DNA of 61,650 nucleotides from Oscillospiraceae bacterium (lineage in GTDB: Bacteria > Bacillota > Clostridia > Oscillospirales > JAGBHD01), in contig JAGBHD010000054.1 of the NCBI GenBank assembly GCA_018110785.1, forward strand, positions 1 through 61,650. The letters are read 5' to 3'. The translations under genes were made by a program, and so were the position numbers. The number at the start of each line of letters is the position of its first letter. Within the stretch, counting starts at the first letter, position 1. Of this stretch, positions 1 to 8,763 are shown piece after piece. The notes under the pieces were generated by a model. That model was not told the DNA's origin, did not search any database, and was given only the letters and a program-made list of their open reading frames with translations.

Positions 1-630
1 AGAACAAAAATAGCAACTTGCACTACCGACGGCGAAGAAGAGGGCGAATGTGAATCTTGCGGAGAAACGGTTTCTCAAGAGATGGAAGCGCTTGGTCATA
101 GCTTTAACAATTGGGAAACAGAAAAAACAGTTGGCTGCAGCGAAGACGGAAAAGAAATAAGAAGCTGCAAAAGGTGCGGGGAAAAAGAAATTAAAACAAT
201 AGAAGCTAAGGGGCATAAATTCGGCGAAGCCGTAACAGTAAAGGAGCCAACCGAATATGCAGATGGTTTAAAAGAAAGCAAATGCGCCCGTTGCGGCGCG
301 AAGCTAACAGAGATAATCCCCAAGCTTACTTCTTCTGAAAGCAGTGTCCCTCAAATCGAGAGAGAAAACAGCTCGTCGGCGCCGATAAAAGATTCTATTG
401 TATCTGCTCCTATTTTTGAAAAAGAAGAGTCTTTAGCGAAAGAAGAAATAATAAACGATACCGATAAAGAAAATCTATCGCCGAAAAATGAAAAAACTAA
501 AAACAGCGCGGTATGGTATATTATAATACCAATAGCTTTAGTTCTTATTGGAGCAGGAACTGCCGTATTTATAATATTAAAAAGAAAAACAAAGGTTTAT
601 AATCCAACTGAAGAAGAGCTTCCCTTCTAA
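1..630 (+). CDS. C-terminal part of a membrane-anchored protein with Cys-pair repeats (5' partial)
   Basis: The reading frame is already open at base 1, so the start lies outside the window; 209 residues are visible. Two or more repeat units are seen, each with a GH(S/K)F motif followed by a CxRC-type cysteine pair (CKRCG, CARCG). A low-complexity Ser/Glu/Lys-rich linker follows, then one hydrophobic segment encoded at about 511-576 and a short Lys/Arg-rich tail, which fits a C-terminal membrane anchor. Similar Cys-pair repeats occur in secreted or surface proteins of gut Clostridia (family knowledge). The function is not recognised. The stop codon lies inside a terminator hairpin. Confidence 0.75.
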   Translation, partial: RTKIATCTTDGEEEGECESCGETVSQEMEALGHSFNNWETEKTVGCSEDGKEIRSCKRCGEKEIKTIEAKGHKFGEAVTVKEPTEYADGLKESKCARCGAKLTEIIPKLTSSESSVPQIERENSSSAPIKDSIVSAPIFEKEESLAKEEIINDTDKENLSPKNEKTKNSAVWYIIIPIALVLIGAGTAVFIILKRKTKVYNPTEEELPF

Positions 631-643
631 GGAAGCTCTTTTG
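614..643 (+). terminator. Rho-independent terminator overlapping the stop codon
   Basis: A perfect 10-bp inverted repeat (AAGAGCTTCC at 614-623, GGAAGCTCTT at 631-640) encloses a 7-nt loop that contains the TAA stop, and ends in a short T run. Confidence 0.8.
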
Positions 644-678
644 ATACCCAAATTGTCGATTTTGGTAGGATATTTGGT

Positions 679-768
679 GGAATTTATATAAAATTCCTAA
701 AAAACTTTGAATTTATAGATTCAAATTGTTAAAAAGGTAGAAAATCTCAAAAAGCAGGTTTTTTGAGA
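679..768 (+). other. Three successive short inverted repeats upstream of the S10 promoter
   Basis: GGAATTT/AAATTCC (679-685, 691-697), TTTGAAT/ATTCAAA (706-712, 719-725) and TCTCAAAAA/TTTTTGAGA (745-753, 760-768) follow each other in AT-rich sequence with no convincing gene. They may be extra terminator-like hairpins insulating the ribosomal operon. None has a good T run after it, so the role is open. Confidence 0.4.
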
Positions 769-787
769 CTAAAATTTAAAAAAATGC

Positions 788-816
788 TTGAAATCGGCGG
801 GAGTTTGCGATATTAT
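788..816 (+). promoter_or_regulatory. Sigma-A type promoter of the S10 ribosomal operon
   Basis: TTGAAA (788-793), a 17-bp spacer, then TATTAT (811-816). It lies about 290 bp upstream of rpsJ and is the only good housekeeping promoter seen before the cluster. Confidence 0.7.
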
Positions 817-822
817 AATAGG

Positions 823-1093
823 GCACGACTGCATGAGTATGCGTTGAAACGGGAGGTTGCGCCAAAAGGTTTGGCGGTTTTTCCGTGGAGTATGTTCGGC
901 TTAAAGCCGAGCGGAAAGTGCAAAATCTTTATTAGGTCTTTCGGAGGAAGTCGCGTTTCAGCGAAACCCGTTCGACAGGCTGGACCAAAAGGTCCCGCGT
1001 TCCGGTTGTTCCGGTTTTTTTAATGAGAAAACCTTGAAACACACGGGGCGGTGTTAAAGATTTTCGCTTCTCCTTATGTAGTGAATCTTTAAT
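823..1093 (+). promoter_or_regulatory. Structured 5' leader of the S10 operon with terminator-like hairpin
   Basis: About 270 nt of untranslated leader contain several hairpins: CGCCAAA/TTTGGCG (860-866, 870-876), TCGGC/GCCGA (896-900, 906-910), GTTTC/GAAAC (955-959, 963-967), GGACC/GGTCC (982-986, 991-995) and CCGG/CCGG followed by seven Ts (1002-1020). AACGGG (848-853) could pair instead with CCCGTT (967-972), giving mutually exclusive folds. This looks like an attenuation-type leader; which ligand or r-protein would control it cannot be told from sequence. Confidence 0.5.
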
Positions 1094-1106
1094 AGGAGGA
1101 AAAAAG

Positions 1107-1418
1107 ATGGCAGTCAAGGAAAAAATCAGAATCAGACTGAAAGGCTTCGATGCTCAGTTGGTTGACAAATCCGCTGAGAAGATCGTTGAAACCGCTAAGC
1201 GCACAGGCGCAAGAGTAAGCGGTCCGATCCCGCTTCCTACAGATAAGGAAGTTGTTACGATTCTTCGCGCTGTTCATAAATATAAGGATAGCCGCGAGCA
1301 GTTTGAACAGAGAACCCACAAAAGACTCATTGATATTCTTCGTCCGTCTAATAAGACAGTTGAAGCGCTTCAGGGTCTGGAGTTTCCTGCCGGCGTAGAA
1401 ATCGAAATCAAACTTTAA
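1107..1418 (+). CDS. rpsJ: 30S ribosomal protein S10
   Basis: 103 residues, the usual length for S10, a small-subunit head protein that also acts as NusE in transcription antitermination. The N-terminus runs [17 protein letters not shown], and the ISGPIPLPT-type loop appears here as VSGPIPLPT; the end is EIEIKL. The start is set by an AGGAGG site about 7 bases upstream. It is the first gene of the S10 operon, 290 bp behind the promoter. Confidence 0.98.
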   Translation: MAVKEKIRIRLKGFDAQLVDKSAEKIVETAKRTGARVSGPIPLPTDKEVVTILRAVHKYKDSREQFEQRTHKRLIDILRPSNKTVEALQGLEFPAGVEIEIKL

Positions 1419-1438
1419 TTCGATTCGTCGGGGGTCAA

Positions 1439-1496
1439 GTTGGAAAGAGAGCGGCTGCCCCAATAATGCCGGGGACAGAAAACGCGTCTATCCAAC
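1439..1496 (+). other. Nested stem-loop in the rpsJ-rplC intergenic region
   Basis: The 104-nt gap between rpsJ and rplC holds nested complementary segments: GTTGGA (1439-1444) with TCCAAC (1491-1496), AGA-GCG with CGC-G-TCT inside it, and CTG-CCCC (1455-1461) with GGGG-A-CAG (1471-1478) at the tip. No T run follows. It may be a processing site or an autogenous r-protein target. Confidence 0.5.
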
Positions 1497-1522
1497 CAAT
1501 AACCTTAAGGAGGTAAAATGTT

Positions 1523-2155
1523 ATGAAGAAAGGCATCATCGGTAAAAAAGTTGGTATGACTCAGCTTTTTGACGAAAAGGGAAAGATCATCCCTGTTACC
1601 GTTATCGAGGCAGGTCCCTGCCCCGTAGTTCAGAAGAAAACTTCTGAAAACGACGGATACGAATCGGTTCAGTTAGGCTTTGAGGATATGACCTCTAAGC
1701 ACACAAACAAACCCCTCAAAGGACACTTTGAGAAAGCAGGTGTTGCTGCAAAGAAACACCTCAAAGAATTCCGCTTGGATGACTGCGCTGCATTAAATGT
1801 TGGCGATATCATCAAAGCAGATACTTTCGCAGTAGGCGATAAGGTTGATGTTTCGGGCGTTTCCAAAGGTAAAGGTTTCGCAGGAACAATCAAGCGCTAT
1901 GGCAACAAGAGCTTAAAGGCTACTCACGGTACAGGTCCTGTTGCTCGTGAGGCTGGTTCTATGGGTGCTATCAGCGATCCGTCCCGTGTATTCAAAGGAA
2001 AGGGACTTCCTGGCCACATGGGCGCTGAGAATGTTACCGTTCAGAATCTTGATGTTGTTAAGGTTGATGCTGAAAACAACCTGATAGTTCTCCGCGGAGC
2101 AATCCCGGGACCTAAGGGCGGCGTTGTTGTTATCACCGACAGCGTTAAGGCCTAA
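1523..2155 (+). CDS. rplC: 50S ribosomal protein L3
   Basis: 210 residues, the normal length. It begins [20 protein letters not shown], typical of bacterial L3, and carries the [11 protein letters not shown] and GHMGAENVT regions that reach toward the peptidyl transferase centre. An AGGAGG site lies 8 bases before the ATG. L3 is an early-assembly protein of the large subunit. The 104-nt structured gap upstream sets it apart from the otherwise tightly packed operon. Confidence 0.98.
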   Translation: MKKGIIGKKVGMTQLFDEKGKIIPVTVIEAGPCPVVQKKTSENDGYESVQLGFEDMTSKHTNKPLKGHFEKAGVAAKKHLKEFRLDDCAALNVGDIIKADTFAVGDKVDVSGVSKGKGFAGTIKRYGNKSLKATHGTGPVAREAGSMGAISDPSRVFKGKGLPGHMGAENVTVQNLDVVKVDAENNLIVLRGAIPGPKGGVVVITDSVKA

Positions 2156-2172
2156 GGGAAGGAGGAGTTATA

Positions 2173-2799
2173 ATGCCAGAGATTAAAGTTTTTGATATGA
2201 GCGGCAAAGAAGTTGGCTCTCTCACCCTTAACGATAAGATTTTCGGAATTACTCCGAATGTTCATGTTATGCATGAGGCAGTCAGACTCTATCTTGCCAA
2301 TCAGAGACAAGGTACACAGAGCACATTAACCCGCGCGGAAGTTTCCGGCGGCGGACGTAAGCCTTGGAGACAGAAGGGAACAGGTCATGCTCGTCAGGGC
2401 TCGACAAGATCTCCTCAGTGGACTCATGGCGGTATTGCGCTCGGACCGAAGCCGAGAGATTATGGCTTCGATTTAAACAAAAAGGTAAAGAGACTTGCTC
2501 TTTGCTCTGCTCTTTCCTCTAAAGTTTCTTCGAACGAGCTTATCGTTGTTGAAGGACTTAAGATGGACGAATACAAAACCAAAACAATGGTTAATATGTT
2601 CGCTTCTTTAGATGCAGGCAAAAAGCCCTTGTTAGTTTTAGATGCAGTTGATAATTATGTTATCAAGAGCGCTGCTAACATTGAGGGAGCTAAATCTGCT
2701 CTTTACAACACATTGAATGTTTACGACATTCTCAACAGCAGCAAAATGGTAGTTTCTAAGGAAGCTCTTCTGAAAATCGAGGAGGTGTATTCCAAATGA
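2173..2799 (+). CDS. rplD: 50S ribosomal protein L4 (L1e)
   Basis: 208 residues, normal length. The extended loop with [18 protein letters not shown] that lines the peptide exit tunnel is clear at about residues 60-80. In gamma-proteobacteria L4 controls the S10 operon by binding its leader (established); whether it acts on the leader here is unknown. The gene overlaps rplW by 4 bases (ATGA). Confidence 0.98.
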   Translation: MPEIKVFDMSGKEVGSLTLNDKIFGITPNVHVMHEAVRLYLANQRQGTQSTLTRAEVSGGGRKPWRQKGTGHARQGSTRSPQWTHGGIALGPKPRDYGFDLNKKVKRLALCSALSSKVSSNELIVVEGLKMDEYKTKTMVNMFASLDAGKKPLLVLDAVDNYVIKSAANIEGAKSALYNTLNVYDILNSSKMVVSKEALLKIEEVYSK

Positions 2800-3089
2800 A
2801 GTATGCTCAGGATATTATCTTAAAGCCGATTATTACAGAGCGTTCTATGGAGAAGATTGCTGATAAGGTTTATACCTTTAAGGTAGCTGTAGATGCAGGA
2901 AAGATCGAAATTGCGAAAGCGGTTGAAGAGATTTTCGATGTTAAGGTTGCTTCGGTTAATACAATTAACTGCAAAGGCAAACAGAAGAGAATGGGCGCTT
3001 CTGTTGGATACCGTTCCGACTGGAAGAAAGCCATCGTAACCCTGAAAGCAGATTCGAAGCCGATCGCGTTCTTCGAGAGCATGGTATAA
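2796..3089 (+). CDS. rplW: 50S ribosomal protein L23
   Basis: 97 residues, typical for L23. The N-terminal '[10 protein letters not shown]' and the internal [14 protein letters not shown] loop match the family. L23 sits at the tunnel exit and is the docking site for trigger factor and SRP. The start codon overlaps the end of rplD, which implies translational coupling. A 99-nt gap with a perfect palindrome follows. Confidence 0.97.
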   Translation: MKYAQDIILKPIITERSMEKIADKVYTFKVAVDAGKIEIAKAVEEIFDVKVASVNTINCKGKQKRMGASVGYRSDWKKAIVTLKADSKPIAFFESMV

Positions 3090-3099
3090 GAAACAGGGG

Positions 3100-3121
3100 T
3101 TTCGCTGAAATTTCAGCGAAA
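3100..3121 (+). repeat. Perfect 22-bp palindrome between rplW and rplB
   Basis: TTTCGCTGAAA (3100-3110) is immediately followed by its exact reverse complement TTTCAGCGAAA (3111-3121). A smaller hairpin ATGG/CCAT follows at 3132-3145. There is no T run, so this is more likely an RNA processing or attenuation hairpin than a full terminator. Confidence 0.6.
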
Positions 3122-3188
3122 TAGCAAAGTATGGAGCCCACCATTAAGAGGCTTCGCAAAAGCAAATAAAAAAGGAGAGTGAAACTTC

Positions 3189-4018
3189 ATGGCAATTAAG
3201 ACTTATAAGCCTACAACACCTGCCAGAAGATCTATGACATCCACTGATTACAGCGGTTTGTCCAAAGTAGCTCCCGAAAAAAGCTTGCTCTCGGTAGTCA
3301 AGAATAAATCGGGTAGAAACAGCTACGGAAGAATTACCGTTCGTCATCGCGGCGGTAAAAACAAGGTAAAATACCGTATTATTGATTTCAAGCGCAACAA
3401 ATTTGATATTCCCGCAACAGTTATGACTTTAGAATACGATCCTAACCGTTCGGCACATATCGCGCTTTTGAAGTATGAAGACGGGGAAAAGAGATACATT
3501 CTCGCTCCCGACGGTCTCAAGGTTGGAGATACTGTTGTAGCAGGAACAACAGCTGATATTAAGCCCGGAAATGCGCTTCCGCTTTCCTCTATTCCTGTTG
3601 GTACAGTTATCCACAACATCGAGCTTTATCCCGGAAAGGGCGCGCAGCTTGTTCGCTCTGCAGGAAATATGGCTCAGCTCATGGCTAAAGAGGGTGCTTA
3701 CGCACTTCTCCGTCTCCCCTCTGGAGAGCTCAGAAATGTTCCCGCTAACTGCATGGCAACAATCGGACAGGTTGGTAACACTGACCACGAAAACGTTTCC
3801 ATCGGTAAAGCCGGAAGAAAACGCCACATGGGCTGGCGTCCCACAGTTCGCGGTTCTGTAATGAACCCGTGTGATCACCCGCACGGTGGTGGTGAAGGTA
3901 AATCACCTATCGGTCGTCCGGGACCTGTTACTCCGTGGGGCAAGCCTGCTTTGGGTTACAAGACAAGAAGCAAGAAAACCGCTCAGACAAGTTTATTGTC
4001 AAGCGCCGCAGCAAGTAG
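3189..4018 (+). CDS. rplB: 50S ribosomal protein L2, apparent 1-nt deletion near the C-terminus
   Basis: L2 is required for subunit association and peptidyl transfer. The protein is canonical up to about residue 264, including [14 protein letters not shown] near the C-terminus. As given, the frame then departs and runs on to 4055, inside rpsS. One added A in the AAAA run at 3975-3978 would restore the normal basic ending [14 protein letters not shown] and a TAG at 4016-4018, giving 276 residues. That ending is encoded intact in the neighbouring frame, so a sequencing or assembly deletion is the simplest reading. An L2 with the shifted tail would be unusual for an essential protein. Confidence 0.93.
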
Positions 4019-4039
4019 TGCTGAAAGGAGGCAGTTAAT

Positions 4040-4321
4040 TTGGGTAGAAGCGTAAAGAAGGGACCTTATGTTGAAGAGTCTCTTATGAAAAAAGTTATCG
4101 CTATGAATGAATCGGGCGAAAAACGCGTTGTTAAAACATGGAGCAGAGCTTCCACAATTTTCCCCGAATTCGTAGGACACACATTCGCTGTCCATGACGG
4201 ACGCAAACATGTTCCGGTATATGTTACCGAGGATATGGTAGGACACAAACTTGGTGAGTTCGCTCCCACAAGAACCTACAAAGGTCATGCAGGAAGCAAG
4301 ACCAGCAATAACGGAAACTAA
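4040..4321 (+). CDS. rpsS: 30S ribosomal protein S19
   Basis: 93 residues, normal size. The start is a TTG at 4040, supported by AAGGAGG (4025-4031) at ideal spacing and by the family N-terminus [18 protein letters not shown]19 lies in the small-subunit head with S13. The core [18 protein letters not shown] is plain. The gap to rplB is only 21 nt once the rplB frame is corrected. Confidence 0.97.
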   Translation: MGRSVKKGPYVEESLMKKVIAMNESGEKRVVKTWSRASTIFPEFVGHTFAVHDGRKHVPVYVTEDMVGHKLGEFAPTRTYKGHAGSKTSNNGN

Positions 4322-4346
4322 GGTTAACCGGAAGGAGGATTTTTAA

Positions 4347-4682
4347 ATGGAAGCAAGGGCTATTTTACGGCATGCCCGTATAGCAACCAGAAAAGTACAA
4401 ATCGTACTTGATTTAATAAGAAATCAGCCGGTTGACAAGGCAAGGGCTATCTTAAAGCATACCCCTAAAGCCGCCAGCGAATTACTTATTAAACTTTTGG
4501 ATTCGGCTAAAGCAAATGCTGAAAATAATTTCAGCATGAGCAAAGACGCTCTCTATGTTGCAGAGTGCTTTGTAACACCGGGTCCCACACTGAAGAGAAT
4601 CCATCCCAGAGCACGAGGCAGTGCGAACAGAATTCTGAAAAGAACTTCGCACATCACCTTGGTACTCAAGGAGAAGGAATAA
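4347..4682 (+). CDS. rplV: 50S ribosomal protein L22
   Basis: 111 residues, normal length. The start [19 protein letters not shown] and the beta-hairpin region [17 protein letters not shown], which protrudes into the exit tunnel and is a macrolide resistance hot spot in other species, are both present. No insertions are seen in the hairpin. A good AGGAGG site lies 8 nt upstream. Confidence 0.97.
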   Translation: MEARAILRHARIATRKVQIVLDLIRNQPVDKARAILKHTPKAASELLIKLLDSAKANAENNFSMSKDALYVAECFVTPGPTLKRIHPRARGSANRILKRTSHITLVLKEKE

Positions 4683-4701
4683 GCTGAAGAGGAGGTAGAT
4701 T

Positions 4702-5367
4702 ATGGGACAGAAAGTTAACCCGCATGGATTAAGAGTGGGCGTAATCAAAGATTGGGATTCCCGTTGGTTTGCTAACGACAGCGTCTTCGGTGATACTCTC
4801 GTTGAGGATTACAATCTGCGTAAATTTCTTAAGAAAAAGTTATATTCCGCAGGTGTTCCGCGCATCGAAATCGAGCGCGATGCTAACAAGGTTAAGATCG
4901 CTATCCACTGCGCAAAGCCCGGTATGGTTATCGGTAAAGGCGGCGCAGAGATAGAGAAATTAAAAGCAGAATGCGCAAAAATGATTGGAAAGCCCGTTTT
5001 AGTCAATATAGTTGAGATCAAGAACATTGATACAAATGCACAGCTCGTTGCTGAATCAATCGCATCTCAGTTGGAAAGACGTATTTCCTTCAGAAGAGCA
5101 TTAAAACAGTCTATCGGAAGAACAATGAATGCAGGCGCTAGAGGTATTAAAGCGCAGGTATCCGGCCGTTTGGGCGGTGCTGAAATTGCAAGAAGCGAAT
5201 CGTATCACGAAGGTACTATTCCGCTCCAGACAATTCGTGCAGACATTGATTACGGATTTGCTGAAGCAAACACAACCTACGGCAAAATCGGCGTTAAGGT
5301 TTGGGTTTACAAAGGCGAAGTTCTTTCCGATAACAGAAAACCCCAGAAGGAAGGGGGCAGAAAATAA
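4702..5367 (+). CDS. rpsC: 30S ribosomal protein S3
   Basis: 221 residues. It begins [21 protein letters not shown], as S3 does. The KH-domain GxxG loop is [11 protein letters not shown] at about residue 75. The C-terminal domain includes [18 protein letters not shown]3 helps form the mRNA entry pore and has helicase activity. It ends one base into the rplP start region, so the two are likely translationally coupled. Confidence 0.97.
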   Translation: MGQKVNPHGLRVGVIKDWDSRWFANDSVFGDTLVEDYNLRKFLKKKLYSAGVPRIEIERDANKVKIAIHCAKPGMVIGKGGAEIEKLKAECAKMIGKPVLVNIVEIKNIDTNAQLVAESIASQLERRISFRRALKQSIGRTMNAGARGIKAQVSGRLGGAEIARSESYHEGTIPLQTIRADIDYGFAEANTTYGKIGVKVWVYKGEVLSDNRKPQKEGGRK

Positions 5368-5789
5368 TGTTATTGCCGAAAAGAGTTAAATACAGAAGAG
5401 TCCAGAGAGGACGTCTTAAAGGTAAAGCCATGAGAGGCAATACCGTTACCTATGGCCAGTTCGGTTTGCAGGCTTTAGAGCCCGCATGGATAACATCCAA
5501 CCAGATTGAAGCTGCCCGTATCGCGATGACTCGTTATACAAAGCGCGGCGGTCAGGTTTGGATCAAAATATTCCCCGACAAGCCGGTAACACAAAAGCCT
5601 GCTGAAACACGAATGGGTTCCGGTAAAGGTTCTCCCGAATATTGGGTAGCCGTTGTTAAGCCCGGAAGAGTTATGTTCGAAATCGGCGGTGTTTCGGAAG
5701 AGGTTGCGCGCGAGGCTCTTCGTCTTGCTATGCACAAACTCCCGATTAAGTGCAAGTTTGTAAAGAAGGAAGAAACGGAGGTTCAGTAA
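5367..5789 (+). CDS. rplP: 50S ribosomal protein L16
   Basis: 140 residues, normal length. [16 protein letters not shown] is the family start, and the [16 protein letters not shown] loop near the A site is intact. The ATG overlaps the rpsC stop. The arginine that is hydroxylated in E. coli falls in this loop region; no hydroxylase is visible in the window. Confidence 0.97.
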   Translation: MLLPKRVKYRRVQRGRLKGKAMRGNTVTYGQFGLQALEPAWITSNQIEAARIAMTRYTKRGGQVWIKIFPDKPVTQKPAETRMGSGKGSPEYWVAVVKPGRVMFEIGGVSEEVAREALRLAMHKLPIKCKFVKKEETEVQ

Positions 5790-5790
5790 T

Positions 5791-5991
5791 ATGAAAATTT
5801 CTGAAATTAGAGAACTTTCTTCAGCAGAACTCAATGAAAAGCTTGAAGAAAGCAAAAAAGAGCTTTTTAACCTGCGTTTCCAGCTTGCTATAAATCAGCT
5901 TGAAAACCCGATGAGAATCAGAGCAGTGAGAAAAGACATTGCGAAGATCAAAACGGTTTTGCGTGAGCTCGAGCTCAAAAATGAGCAGTAA
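5791..5991 (+). CDS. rpmC: 50S ribosomal protein L29
   Basis: 66 residues, an all-helical small protein near the tunnel exit. [19 protein letters not shown] followed by [19 protein letters not shown] is characteristic. It follows rplP by one base, with its ribosome binding site inside the rplP 3' end (ACGGAGG). Confidence 0.96.
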   Translation: MKISEIRELSSAELNEKLEESKKELFNLRFQLAINQLENPMRIRAVRKDIAKIKTVLRELELKNEQ

Positions 5992-6014
5992 TGGGAATGG
6001 AGGAAAATTTTACG

Positions 6015-6272
6015 ATGAGCGAAAGAAACCTCAGAAAAACAAGAGTGGGTATAGTTGTTAGCGACAAGATGGACAAGACAATCGTTGTTGCAGTTAAAGA
6101 CAATGTTACACATCCGCTTTATAAAAAGATCATCAAGCGTACAGTTAAATTCAAGGCGCACGATGAAAACAATGAGTGCTCTGTCGGCGACCGCGTTTCC
6201 ATTATGGAGACTCGTCCTTTGTCCAAAGACAAGAGATGGAGACTTGTAAAGATTATTGAAAAAGCTAAATAA
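6015..6272 (+). CDS. rpsQ: 30S ribosomal protein S17
   Basis: 85 residues from the ATG at 6015. I preferred this start because GGAGG lies at 5999-6003 and the family begins [15 protein letters not shown]. An in-frame upstream ATG at 5991 would add eight unsupported residues. The KMDKTIVV motif and the [15 protein letters not shown] segment are standard S17. Confidence 0.95.
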   Translation: MSERNLRKTRVGIVVSDKMDKTIVVAVKDNVTHPLYKKIIKRTVKFKAHDENNECSVGDRVSIMETRPLSKDKRWRLVKIIEKAK

Positions 6273-6302
6273 TTTTCGTAAAACCGAAAGGAGGAACGCT
6301 CT

Positions 6303-6671
6303 GTGATACAGATGCAGACCTACCTCAAAGTGGCAGACAACACCGGTGCAAAAGAACTTATGTGCATTCGTGTGCTTGGAGGTTCACGCAGGAGGTACGC
6401 CAATATAGGTGATGTTATCGTTGCTACGGTTAAAAAAGCAGCACCCGGCGGCGTTGTGAAAAAAGGTGAAGTTGTTAAAGCAGTTATCGTTCGTTCTGTA
6501 AAAGGCGTTCGTCGCGATGACGGAAGCTATATCAGATTCGATGAGAATGCTGCAGTTATTATCAAAGAAGACAAGAACCCGAAAGGAACTCGTATTTTCG
6601 GGCCTGTCGCAAGAGAGCTTAGAGATAAGGATTATATGAAGATTCTTTCCCTTGCTCCCGAAGTACTTTAA
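6303..6671 (+). CDS. rplN: 50S ribosomal protein L14
   Basis: 122 residues, exactly the typical length. The start is GTG at 6303 after AAAGGAGG; the protein begins [21 protein letters not shown]14 forms part of the inter-subunit bridge with 16S rRNA and is where silencing factor RsfS binds in other bacteria. Confidence 0.97.
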   Translation: MIQMQTYLKVADNTGAKELMCIRVLGGSRRRYANIGDVIVATVKKAAPGGVVKKGEVVKAVIVRSVKGVRRDDGSYIRFDENAAVIIKEDKNPKGTRIFGPVARELRDKDYMKILSLAPEVL

Positions 6672-6686
6672 GGAGGTGCTACCAGA

Positions 6687-7010
6687 ATGAATAAGGTTCA
6701 TGTTAAAACCGGAGATACCGTAGTAATTCTTTCCGGCGATGATAAAGGTAACACCGGCAAGGTACTCGCAGTTAGCCCCAAAGAGGGTAAAGTTATTATC
6801 GAGGGAAGAAACCTCGTTACAAAGCACGTAAAACCCCGCAGAATGGGCGAGCAGGGCGGCATAGTTAAGGCTGAGGCTGCTATCTATGCTTCCAAGGTTC
6901 AGCTCGTTTGCCCCAGCTGCAATAAGCCTACCAGAATCGCTCATAAGATTTTAGAGGACGGCAGCAAGGTTCGCGTGTGCAAAAATCCGAAGTGCGGAAA
7001 AACATTCTAA
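6687..7010 (+). CDS. rplX: 50S ribosomal protein L24 with C-terminal Cys pairs
   Basis: 107 residues. The KOW motif [18 protein letters not shown] is at the N-terminus. The C-terminal third holds CPSC at the start and CKNPKC at the end, consistent with a small zinc ribbon as in many Firmicute L24 proteins. L24 initiates large-subunit assembly. Confidence 0.96.
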   Translation: MNKVHVKTGDTVVILSGDDKGNTGKVLAVSPKEGKVIIEGRNLVTKHVKPRRMGEQGGIVKAEAAIYASKVQLVCPSCNKPTRIAHKILEDGSKVRVCKNPKCGKTF

Positions 7011-7024
7011 GTGGAGGAATAAAA

Positions 7025-7564
7025 ATGGCAATTCTTAAAGAGATATATGCTAAAGATGTAGCGCCTGCTTTAATGCAGAAGTTCGGTTACAAAAGCGTAA
7101 TGCAGATTCCGAAGCTTGAGAAGGTTATTGTTAACGTTGGCTCGGGAGAGGCAAAAGACAATGACAAAATGGTTGACGCTATCATGAATGATCTCGCTTT
7201 AATTACCGGACAGAGAGCAGTTAAATGTATTTCGAAGAAGTCCGTTGCGAACTTCAAGCTTCGTGCAGGACAGGTAATCGGATGCAGAGTTACTCTCCGC
7301 GGCGAGAAAATGTATGAGTTTGTTTACAAGCTCTTCAATCTCGCTCTTCCCCGAGTAAGAGACTTCCATGGCATCAGCGCTAACTCGTTTGACGGCAGAG
7401 GAAACTACAACTTCGGTATCAAGGAACAGCTTATTTTCCCTGAAATCGAATATGACAAGATTGATAAGGTACGCGGCATGGACATTGCATTTGTTACAAC
7501 CGCTAATACCGACGAAGAAGCTAAAGAGCTGCTCACATTATTGGGCGCTCCGTTCGAGAAATAA
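7025..7564 (+). CDS. rplE: 50S ribosomal protein L5
   Basis: 179 residues from ATG 7025, which has GTGGAGG just upstream. The same frame is open back to 6977 within rplX, but that extension lacks a ribosome site. Conserved regions include [34 protein letters not shown] and [10 protein letters not shown]5 is part of the central protuberance and binds 5S rRNA. Confidence 0.97.
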   Translation: MAILKEIYAKDVAPALMQKFGYKSVMQIPKLEKVIVNVGSGEAKDNDKMVDAIMNDLALITGQRAVKCISKKSVANFKLRAGQVIGCRVTLRGEKMYEFVYKLFNLALPRVRDFHGISANSFDGRGNYNFGIKEQLIFPEIEYDKIDKVRGMDIAFVTTANTDEEAKELLTLLGAPFEK

Positions 7565-7577
7565 GGAGGGGTGAATT

Positions 7578-7763
7578 GTGGCAAAGACTTCAATGAAAAT
7601 TAAACAGCAGAGAGAGCCCAAGTACTCTACTCGTGCTTATAATCGCTGCAAGATTTGCGGCAGACCCCATGCTTATCTTCGCAAATATGGTATTTGCCGT
7701 ATATGCTTTAGAGAATTAGCCTACAAGGGCGAAATTCCGGGCGTTAAAAAGGCAAGCTGGTAA
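7578..7763 (+). CDS. rpsN: 30S ribosomal protein S14, zinc-binding type Z
   Basis: 61 residues, the short zinc-binding form of S14. CKIC and CRIC pairs (in [11 protein letters not shown] and [10 protein letters not shown]) form the zinc site. Translation starts at a GTG (7578) after AAGGAGGGG. Some Firmicutes carry a second, zinc-free S14 under Zur control; none is seen here, although a zur-znu operon lies at 45.9 kb. Confidence 0.97.
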   Translation: MAKTSMKIKQQREPKYSTRAYNRCKICGRPHAYLRKYGICRICFRELAYKGEIPGVKKASW

Positions 7764-7785
7764 AAATAGCAAAGGAGGTTACAGC

Positions 7786-8184
7786 ATGCAAATCACCGAT
7801 GCAATTGCAGATATGCTGACCAGAATCAGGAACGCTAATTCTGCTAAACATGATACGGTTGATATTCCCGCATCAAATATTAAAAAATCAATAGCTAAAA
7901 TATTAGCTGATGAAGGCTATATCACCTCTTATGAGGTAATTGATGACAACAAGCAGGGAGTTATCCGCATTACTTTGAAATACGGCGAGAACCGTTCTCA
8001 GGTAATTACGGGACTTCGCAGAGTGTCTAAGCCCGGCCTTCGTATTTATACAAGCTGTGAGGATATGCCTAAGGTTATGAAGGGACTTGGTACCGCCATT
8101 CTCTCTACTCCTAAGGGCATCTTAACCGACAAGGAAGCAAGAAAGCTCAATGTCGGCGGAGAAGTTCTCGCGTTCATTTGGTAA
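7786..8184 (+). CDS. rpsH: 30S ribosomal protein S8
   Basis: 132 residues, normal size. The start [17 protein letters not shown] and the C-terminal [24 protein letters not shown] are diagnostic. In E. coli S8 is the translational repressor of the spc operon, acting near rplE (established); no equivalent site was looked for in detail here. Confidence 0.97.
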   Translation: MQITDAIADMLTRIRNANSAKHDTVDIPASNIKKSIAKILADEGYITSYEVIDDNKQGVIRITLKYGENRSQVITGLRRVSKPGLRIYTSCEDMPKVMKGLGTAILSTPKGILTDKEARKLNVGGEVLAFIW

Positions 8185-8196
8185 GGAGGATTTTCA

Positions 8197-8745
8197 ATGT
8201 CAAGAATAGGTAGAAAGCCGATTGCTGTTCCTGCCGGTGTTGATGTTAAAATCGATGGAAACATCCTTACCGTTAAAGGCGCAAAAGGTACACTCACAAA
8301 AGAATTTCACAAGGACATGATCATTGAAAGAGAAGGCGATGAAATCATCGTTAAGCGTCCCAGTGAAAACAAAATGCACAAATCGCTTCACGGACTCACC
8401 CGCACACTCGTTAACAATATGATTGTTGGTGTTTCCGAAGGCTATAGCAAAACTCTCGAGGTTAACGGTGTTGGTTACCGTGTAGCAATGCAGGGCAAAA
8501 ACCTTGTTATGAACCTCGGATATTCACATCAGGTAATCATGGCTGAGCCGGAAGGCATCAAAATCGAAGTTCCCAATCCGAACTCGATTGTTATCTCCGG
8601 TGCAGACAAACAGCAAGTTGGTCAGTTTGCTGCTGAGGTTAGAGAAAAACGTCCGCCGGAACCCTACAAGGGCAAAGGAATCAAATATGCTGATGAGCAT
8701 ATTATCCGCAAAGAGGGTAAAGCCGGTAAGGGTGCTAAGAAATAA
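8197..8745 (+). CDS. rplF: 50S ribosomal protein L6
   Basis: 182 residues. SRIGRKPIAVPAGVDV at the N-terminus and the C-terminal RPPEPYKGKGIKYADE stretch are the family signature. Two homologous L6 domains are visible. L6 sits near the sarcin-ricin loop and factor-binding site. There is a 12-nt gap from rpsH with its own AAGGAGG. Confidence 0.97.
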   Translation: MSRIGRKPIAVPAGVDVKIDGNILTVKGAKGTLTKEFHKDMIIEREGDEIIVKRPSENKMHKSLHGLTRTLVNNMIVGVSEGYSKTLEVNGVGYRVAMQGKNLVMNLGYSHQVIMAEPEGIKIEVPNPNSIVISGADKQQVGQFAAEVREKRPPEPYKGKGIKYADEHIIRKEGKAGKGAKK

Positions 8746-8763
8746 TCAAAGGAGAAAAGTTTC

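Noticed and set aside
763-1023. An 86-codon open frame before rpsJ
   Set aside because: It overlaps the S10 promoter and the hairpin-rich leader, lacks a ribosome site, and ends in the terminator-like T run.
3429-3884. A 151-codon minus-strand frame inside rplB
   Set aside because: Antisense shadow of a highly conserved ribosomal gene with no start signal.
3971-3985. Programmed -1 frameshift in rplB
   Set aside because: The site (AAG AAA ACC) is not a good slippery heptamer, no downstream stimulator was seen, and two other genes show the same kind of single-base loss.
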